Below, piece by piece: positions 62,326-64,000 of a stretch of 64,000 bases of DNA. Where the stretch lies: positions 3,179,501 to 3,243,500 of the forward strand of contig JAZGTH010000088.1 of the NCBI GenBank assembly GCA_036877525.1, read 5' to 3'. The notes under the pieces were generated by a model, which was not told the DNA's origin, searched no databases, and saw only the letters and a program-made list of their open reading frames with translations. How positions within the stretch are numbered: the first letter of the stretch is position 1; each line of letters starts with the position of its first letter. The stretch is from Chromobotia macracanthus (Eukaryota > Chordata > Actinopteri > Cypriniformes > Botiidae). Made by a program: the position numbers and the translations under genes.

Positions 62326-62586
62326 CTTTTATTTAAAAATGAGAGCAGTTGGCCAAAATAGAAGCTGATTTGTGATTGCACCGAGCATTCTTTGGAACAA
62401 GCAAGATGCAAATGTTTACTCTCACTCTCCGTACGTCTAGCTAGCGAGCTTGTTCTCTGTTTTTTCATGGGCTTTTTTCTCTTTTTATGGAAAATGTCCA
62501 GGCCAGTGAGGCAAAGGCTAACAGCGTGTTGAGAGCGACGCTGCGTCTGTCTTAAAAGTCCGCGTGGCTGTTGCCTCCTCCTGCCA
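62305..62586 (-). other. gpc6: probable 3'UTR of the glypican-6-like gene
   Basis: Minus-strand sequence after the stop codon. The first canonical AATAAA on this strand lies at 62333-62328. Cleavage 10-30 nt downstream would fall in the terminal inverted repeat of the adjoining MITE (62039-62325), so the transcript end may be inside a transposon terminus. No transcript evidence is available. Confidence 0.35.
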
Positions 62587-62780
62587 TTATCTCCACTGCA
62601 GTAACAGTGATATGAGTGTGATTACAGCAACCAATAGAGGCGGAGGGTTGTGGTGGTGGGCGGAGTCTGCTGCCGGCTGCGGTTCGCTGATGTCGGCCTC
62701 CACCATTGGAGGCTCGGTGCGCACCACTACAGGTTCTGTTGTGAAGCCACTCCCACTGCCTGACCCGCTTTCCTCATCAC
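62587..62780 (-). CDS. gpc6: glypican-6-like terminal coding exon (Ser-Gly cluster and GPI signal)
   Basis: On the minus strand a T-rich tract ends in gtgttcatcag (AG at 62782-62781), then the exon opens in phase 1 and reads 63 residues to TAA (62589-62587). It begins DEESGSGSGSGFTTEPVV: three or four consecutive Ser-Gly dipeptides after acidic residues, the classic heparan-sulfate attachment signal. A spacer rich in Pro, Glu, Ala and His follows (about residues 18-46), then PPLLVAVITLISLLLQWR, a hydrophobic C-terminus that stops without a cytoplasmic tail, as in a GPI signal. From memory, human GPC6 carries DESSGSGSGSG and then a TTEAPAV stretch in the corresponding last exon, and GPC1/GPC4 end in a similar W-R. 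Two Cys that I recall just after the Ser-Gly run in GPC4/GPC6 are absent here. The upstream exons would lie beyond 64000. It could be a gpc4 paralogue; glypican as family is well supported, the number less so. Confidence 0.75.
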
Positions 62781-64000
62781 CTGATGAACACAAACACACA
62801 GGAAAATGGACTAGATTATTATCAAATCCTAATCGTAAGTAAATAGTCTGATATTACTTTCTGATATTATATTCTTTTAATAGGGGTGCAATTATAAAGC
62901 TATGGTCTTATAGCACATGTGCTTAACTATACTATTACATTGGCTAATTTCTGTAAACGTTATCTTAAAGTCATCAAAAACATTCTTGCAGTAACATTAG
63001 TACATTTTTAGAACATTTTTTATCATTGTTTATCATATATTAAAAGTGTTATACCTAAGTTGTTAGTTTTAATAAAGTTACAGAATGAAAAAAGTTTGAA
63101 AAACGTTCTCATAAACAAACAATAATGTTTCAAGACAATACAATAATTTAATACTATACCGTACAACAATACAACGTTGTATAACAATACAACATATAAT
63201 AAACTGGAAATTTTGAACATTCCTAGAACATAAAACAAAATACTATTTATAATGTTTTTGTTCCTTAATGTTAACATCAGAGAAACATTCTTATAACCTA
63301 AAATGTTTAGCATGCATCACACATCTGACTAGCATTAGCAAGTAACAAATATTAATGCCTGTGATGTAAACCAAAGGCTATCGGCTACTTAAAGAAAAAC
63401 ACATTCAATCTCATCAATCCCTTTCAAACATACTTTAAATGTTACCTGAGGACAAGCATTTGTCTGGACCAGCTACTTCAACCCTGTTCCTGTGCTGTTT
63501 GTGACAGACCACAGATCTGATTTCCCTGCCAGAGGACCTAGACAGCATGTGACGCTTTTTGACGCCATCGTGTGATTAATGGAATCACCAGCTGAACTGG
63601 GTGTCGTTTGAGGGACGTGTTGCCCTCCTTAGAGGAAATAACAAATCTGGCGTTTTTGCATCAGAAAAAATGCAAACGGTGGTGTGACTTTGTCTTATTT
63701 TTAACTGTGTGATCAAACCTATTTTCATCAATGCATTGTTCTTTAAAGGAAAGAAGCTGCAAAAGTAGGTCAGCCTCGATATAAATGTTAATACCATAAT
63801 GTGTTGTGAATATGAAGTCTTCTTAAACATTAATGTATCTTCATTAGAATTAAGTTGTGTAGTCTGAGAAGTCATTTTGGTGAAATAGTTGTTTTATTAT
63901 AATATTCCCAGATTTAGCTAGAAGCTAGAAGACCGTTTTTCTAACATTTCCATTAATTACTGGCTTGTTAGACTATTTTAAGAGCTGTAACTTAACTGAT
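62781..64000 (-). other. gpc6: intron upstream of the glypican-6-like last exon
   Basis: On the minus strand this precedes the terminal exon. About 370 bp is a degraded Angel-like MITE (62940-63312). The rest holds no recognisable glypican exon; a phase-compatible CAG|GTAACA donor at 63446/63445 was considered and rejected (see rejected list). Confidence 0.5.
62940..63312 (-). mobile_element. Angel-like MITE, degraded
   Basis: ttggctaatttctgtaaacg, cattcttgcagtaacattag, aaactggaaattttgaacat and agaaacattcttataaccta follow the family order. The interior has an added run of ACAATAC-type repeats. Confidence 0.65.

Noticed and set aside
63446..63570. Possible exon upstream of the minus-strand glypican exon (CAG|GTAACA donor, phase-compatible)
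   Set aside because: The encoded stretch (for example SGREIRSVVCHKQHRNRVEV) does not resemble the helical glypican segment expected there, and no acceptor with a pyrimidine tract precedes it.

Overview
The window reads as vertebrate nuclear DNA, most likely from a cyprinid-type teleost. It is AT-rich, almost free of long open frames, full of short non-autonomous DNA transposons (MITEs) and microsatellites, and contains exons with canonical splice sites. The species cannot be told from the sequence.

Two protein-coding loci are visible, and both look like the 3' ends of glypican genes. On the + strand, a 142-bp exon at 12343-12484 encodes a Ser-Gly-rich heparan-sulfate attachment segment that aligns, from memory, with glypican-5. 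It ends in a phase-1 GTAAGT donor. About 32.3 kb downstream, a terminal exon at 44772-44914 has a strong pyrimidine tract, a compatible phase, and codes for a hydrophobic GPI-anchor signal followed by a stop. On the - strand, a terminal exon at 62780-62587 encodes a second Ser-Gly cluster, a Pro/acidic spacer and a hydrophobic tail ending in QWR, as expected for a glypican of the 4/6 type. The two glypican genes therefore meet tail to tail, about 17.7 kb apart.

Layout: 1-12342 is gpc5 intron with no exon found; 12343-12484 is the gpc5 penultimate exon; 12485-44771 is the large last intron; 44772-44914 is the gpc5 last coding exon, then its 3'UTR; roughly 45.3-62.3 kb is intergenic and repeat-rich; 62.3-62.78 kb is the 3' end of the second glypican; 62.78-64 kb is its intron.

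Most of the remaining recognisable sequence is repeats. These include a palindromic MITE family with CCCAGCTAACA termini (Angel-like; about 17 copies, one inserted inside another element), a TTAAAGG-GTTCACCC MITE family, tRNA-derived SINEs with intact or broken A and B boxes, a GTGGGGAC/GGTTAGG dispersed family, a 40-bp minisatellite, a 25-bp tandem array and long (AT)n and (CT)n tracts. Several GC-richer, repeat-free blocks in the gpc5 introns are candidates for conserved regulatory elements, but conservation could not be tested here. Most short open frames are chance or repeat-derived and are not annotated as genes.
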